A program made the translations under genes and the position numbers. Positions 6,554-7,806 of a stretch of DNA of 7,806 nucleotides are shown here, in pieces. This DNA is from GWB1-38-13 sp964608405 (lineage in GTDB: Bacteria > Patescibacteriota > Microgenomatia > UBA8517). The notes below the pieces were generated by a model. It made no database searches, was not told the DNA's origin, and saw only the letters and a list, made by a program, of their open reading frames with translations. Where the stretch lies: contig CAZSNC010000027.1 in assembly GCA_964608405.1 (NCBI GenBank), positions 1-7,806 of the forward strand, in the 5' to 3' direction. How positions within the stretch are numbered: the stretch's first letter is position 1; each line of letters opens with the position of its first letter.

Positions 6554-6560
6554 GGTGGTG
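6554..6560 (+). promoter_or_regulatory. Ribosome binding site deciding the hsp20 start
   Basis: GGTGGTG, preceded by AAA, matches the Shine-Dalgarno GGAGGTG with one mismatch and lies six to eight bases before ATG 6567. It rules out the upstream in-frame GTG at 6534, which has no such site and would add eleven residues unlike Hsp20 N-termini. Confidence 0.75.
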
Positions 6561-6566
6561 AAAAAA

Positions 6567-6971
6567 ATGACAGACCTTATTAAAAAGGACCCGTTCGGAA
6601 ACATTTTTCCTTTCTCCAGGTGGGTAGACGACTTTACAAGTCTGTCCGCATCATCACAACATGGGTTAAAGGTCCATGAAACCGACAAAGATATCGTTGT
6701 TGAGGCGGTTGTTGCCGGTATTCCGGCTAATGATGTTGATATTAATATTGAGGACGGAGTATTAACAATAAAGGCAGAAAGGTCCGAAGAAACAAAGAAA
6801 AAAGGATTGTATAAATCGTCCTCTTACCAATATTACTACACATGCGCTCTTTCAGGCGGTGCCTGGGACAAAGCCGATGCAGATTTTGAGGACGGTGTTG
6901 TAACAATTACTATTCCAAAAACCGAGGCGGCAAGGCCAAGAAAAATTGCCGTTAAGGTCAAGGGCAAGTAA
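6567..6971 (+). CDS. Small heat shock protein, Hsp20/alpha-crystallin family
   Basis: The 134-residue protein is an ATP-independent holdase that binds unfolding proteins in the cytoplasm. Seen: a short N-terminal region with 'DPFGNIFPFSRWVDDF' (8-23); an alpha-crystallin domain from about 33 to 120 beginning 'GLKVHETDKDIVVEAVVAG', containing 'INIEDGVLTI' (59-68), a hydrophilic loop (70-85), and 'FEDGVVTITIPK' (107-118) corresponding to the family's A-x-x-x-G-V-L-x-I-x-x-P motif; and a C-terminal tail 'RKIAVKV' (125-131), which carries an I-x-V form of the oligomer-anchoring I-x-I motif. Length is typical or slightly short. Its own promoter, CIRCE operator, Shine-Dalgarno and terminator make it a self-contained single-gene unit under probable HrcA control, separate from the glycan genes. 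Confidence 0.95.
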   Translation: MTDLIKKDPFGNIFPFSRWVDDFTSLSASSQHGLKVHETDKDIVVEAVVAGIPANDVDINIEDGVLTIKAERSEETKKKGLYKSSSYQYYYTCALSGGAWDKADADFEDGVVTITIPKTEAARPRKIAVKVKGK

Positions 6972-6991
6972 CGAAGTAATAATAAATATTT

Positions 6992-7024
6992 AACCCTACC
7001 ACACCCAAATGTGGTAGGGTTTTT
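6992..7024 (+). terminator. Rho-independent terminator after hsp20
   Basis: A 12-bp perfect stem (6992-7003 with 7010-7021) closes a six-base loop CCCAAA and runs into TTTTT (7020-7024), then CATTTT. It begins 20 bases after the hsp20 stop. The GC-rich core CCCTACCAC/GTGGTAGGG makes it strong. Confidence 0.93.
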
Positions 7025-7049
7025 CATTTTCAATGCGATATTGTAAAAT
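7021..7049 (+). promoter_or_regulatory. Possible promoter of tRNA-Cys
   Basis: TAAAAT (7044-7049) with TTTTCA (7021-7026) 17 bases upstream; start near 7056, four bases before the mature tRNA. The -35 is weak and lies in the T-run of the hsp20 terminator. Confidence 0.4.
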
Positions 7050-7059
7050 ATGTCTTCAA

Positions 7060-7131
7060 GACCTGGTGGTGAAGTGGAAACACGGGTGTCTGCAAAACAT
7101 CTATGCGAGGGTTCGATTCCCTCCCAGGTCT
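7060..7131 (+). tRNA. tRNA-Cys (anticodon GCA)
   Basis: A full cloverleaf can be drawn. The acceptor stem is GACCTGG (7060-7066) with CCAGGTC (7124-7130), seven pairs. The D stem is GTG/CAC (7069-7071, 7081-7083) with loop AAGTGGAAA. The anticodon stem is GGTGT/ACATC (7085-7089, 7097-7101) with one G-U pair and loop CTGCAAA, anticodon GCA at 7092-7094. The variable loop has five bases (7102-7106). The T arm is GAGGG/CCCTC (7107-7111, 7119-7123) with loop TTCGATT. The discriminator is U (7131), the known identity base for cysteinyl-tRNA synthetase. CCA is not encoded: TCAAAAAG follows, so CCA must be added after transcription. The D stem is three pairs. It decodes UGC and UGU. Confidence 0.97.
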
Positions 7132-7150
7132 CAAAAAGATAACATAAATT

Positions 7151-7176
7151 AAAGACCAATATCCGGATCTGTCTTT
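7151..7176. repeat. Inverted repeat between tRNA-Cys and the converging DUF2892-like gene
   Basis: AAAGAC (7151-7156) pairs with GTCTTT (7171-7176), enclosing 14 bases that contain the palindrome ATCCGGAT (7161-7168). It sits where two converging transcripts end and overlaps the last codon region of the minus-strand gene. It may act as a weak two-way terminator; the stem is short and no long T-run follows on either strand. Confidence 0.3.
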
Positions 7177-7393
7177 ATTCAGACAATAAATCACGAAGCT
7201 TTTCTCCTTCAAAGGGAAGTTTGAAAAAGGGGGCAAAAATACAAAAATCAAAAACGGCAGCAAAAAAGGGCAAAAGTCCGATAACAACAAGTGCAGGTGA
7301 AACAAAAAGCCCAATTGACGAAATTAACGATCCCGCTAAAAACCTGATGGTCCTACCGTTTGAAGAGGATAAATATTTAAACACTTTTCTCAT
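7175..7393 (-). CDS. Small DUF2892-like membrane protein
   Basis: The 72-residue product matches the DUF2892 (YgaP membrane-domain-like) pattern: a short polar N-terminus with 'NGRTIRFLAG' (12-21), two hydrophobic segments (about 16-31 and 33-55) joined by 'SP', a conserved-type cysteine in 'FDFCIFAPFFKLPF' (C51), and a charged end 'EGEKLRDLLSE'. DUF2892 proteins are membrane proteins of mostly unknown role; some are fused to or near rhodanese domains, but none is seen here. ATG 7393 is the natural start; a weak GGA lies nine to eleven bases upstream. It converges on tRNA-Cys and diverges from the small cysteine protein at 7479. The opposite-strand reading of this stretch is lysine-rich and low in complexity and was rejected. 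Confidence 0.72.
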   Translation of the reverse strand: MRKVFKYLSSSNGRTIRFLAGSLISSIGLFVSPALVVIGLLPFFAAVFDFCIFAPFFKLPFEGEKLRDLLSE

Positions 7394-7478
7394 AAAGGTT
7401 TCCGAAATTTGATTTTAATATAAATACCCATAAAAAGTAAGATTTGAATTTAGTATTGTTGTTGGAGTAATCTACGCC

Positions 7479-7724
7479 ATGGCCGCAGTTGAACTCCCGG
7501 ATAAAACAATCACATATTCAACCGCCTGTGATTTCTGTCCGGCAAGACAATCTGGAGATTATCATAGTAGACATATCTGCGTACCAGAGATGTTTAGCGA
7601 GGTCCTGCCATATGAAAGATCGAGAACTCGCCCACTTAATTGTCCACGCCCAGACCTGACAAGAAAAGATAATGCTGCAGAGTCTCAACAGCAAATCTTA
7701 CGAAGGCTTCTTAAAAAGAGATAA
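7479..7724 (+). CDS. Small hypothetical protein with four cysteines
   Basis: I do not recognise this 81-residue protein. It has C17-x2-C20, C34 and C55 (pattern C-x2-C-x13-C-x20-C) plus H29 and H32 near the third cysteine, so a single zinc site is possible. The N-terminal half holds 'STACDFCPARQSGDYHSRHIC' split over 14-34. The C-terminal part from about 57 is polar and basic, ending 'QQQILRRLLKKR', which could form an amphipathic helix. There is no membrane segment or signal peptide. ATG 7479 is supported by GGAG at 7464-7467, eleven bases upstream, slightly far. The stop TAA is followed by a promoter for the next, unseen gene. No neighbour hints at function. That it is a real gene rests on the CxxC motif, the Shine-Dalgarno and the empty opposite strand. 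Confidence 0.55.
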   Translation: MAAVELPDKTITYSTACDFCPARQSGDYHSRHICVPEMFSEVLPYERSRTRPLNCPRPDLTRKDNAAESQQQILRRLLKKR

Positions 7725-7757
7725 GTAATTAACTCCCCTTTTTAAACCCCAAAATAT

Positions 7758-7786
7758 TTGATTTTTAAGGTTTCACGGTATATAAT
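7758..7786 (+). promoter_or_regulatory. Strong promoter pointing out of the right edge
   Basis: TTGATT (7758-7763) and a perfect TATAAT (7781-7786) are exactly 17 bases apart. Transcription should start near 7793 and run off the window, so the gene it serves lies beyond 7806. Confidence 0.65.
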
Positions 7787-7806
7787 TACGAAATCTCGCA
7801 ATTATA

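Noticed and set aside
7030..7314. Minus-strand reading frame of 94 codons across the tRNA-Cys gene
   Set aside because: Its 'GRESNPRIDVLQTP' stretch is the well-known false peptide made by translating the antisense of a tRNA. The cloverleaf explains the DNA. The overlapping minus frame at 6836-7159 is rejected for the same reason.
7221..7412. Plus-strand lysine-rich 63-codon frame
   Set aside because: It is the opposite strand of the DUF2892-like gene; composition is low-complexity, it has no Shine-Dalgarno, and the minus strand shows a family pattern.
7725..7757. Terminator after the small cysteine protein
   Set aside because: CCCCTTTTT looks suggestive but no matching GGGG arm exists; AAACC/GGTTT has a 20-base loop overlapping the next promoter.

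Overview
The window looks like a chromosomal segment of a Candidate Phyla Radiation bacterium (Patescibacteria, probably the Microgenomates group). The support is family resemblance: GT-C membrane glycosyltransferases with WGDE/YGDE motifs, a MraY/WecA-like protein carrying a 'KGVDGQLPG ... PGFSGS ... HLHH' signature, and a two-PEGA plus SH3b surface protein, in compact AT-rich DNA with small genes and very short spacers. Stop codons are TAA and TAG and no gene needs recoded TGA. The lineage is inferred from memory of families, without a search.

Left edge (1-228): the 5' part of a small hypothetical gene on the minus strand, then a short divergent promoter region. Both directions show -10 boxes unusually close to the start codons and no clear Shine-Dalgarno.

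229-5537 is a plus-strand block for envelope glycan work. It holds two polytopic GT-C (GT39/ArnT-like) glycosyltransferases, a three-helix membrane protein of unknown role with its own extended -10 promoter and Shine-Dalgarno, a MraY/WecA superfamily protein lacking two of the usual active-site aspartates, and a UbiA-family protein resembling decaprenyl-phosphate phosphoribosyltransferase. A coherent reading is that the UbiA protein makes a polyprenyl-phosphate pentose carrier, the MraY-like protein acts on another polyprenyl-phosphate, and the GT-C enzymes transfer lipid-carried sugars outside the membrane.

5534-6388 (minus) is a membrane-anchored extracytoplasmic protein with two PEGA domains and an SH3b domain. 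It converges on the UbiA gene with overlapping stop codons.

6389-7135 is a heat-shock module: a sigma70-type promoter (TTGACA-N17-TATTAT), a slightly degenerate CIRCE operator for HrcA at the expected start of transcription, an Hsp20 gene with a good Shine-Dalgarno, and a strong intrinsic terminator. A tRNA-Cys(GCA) gene without encoded CCA follows directly.

7136-7806 holds a DUF2892-like two-helix membrane protein on the minus strand, a small unrecognised protein with four cysteines on the plus strand, and a near-consensus promoter pointing out of the right edge. I saw no insertion sequence, CRISPR array, phage gene or rRNA.
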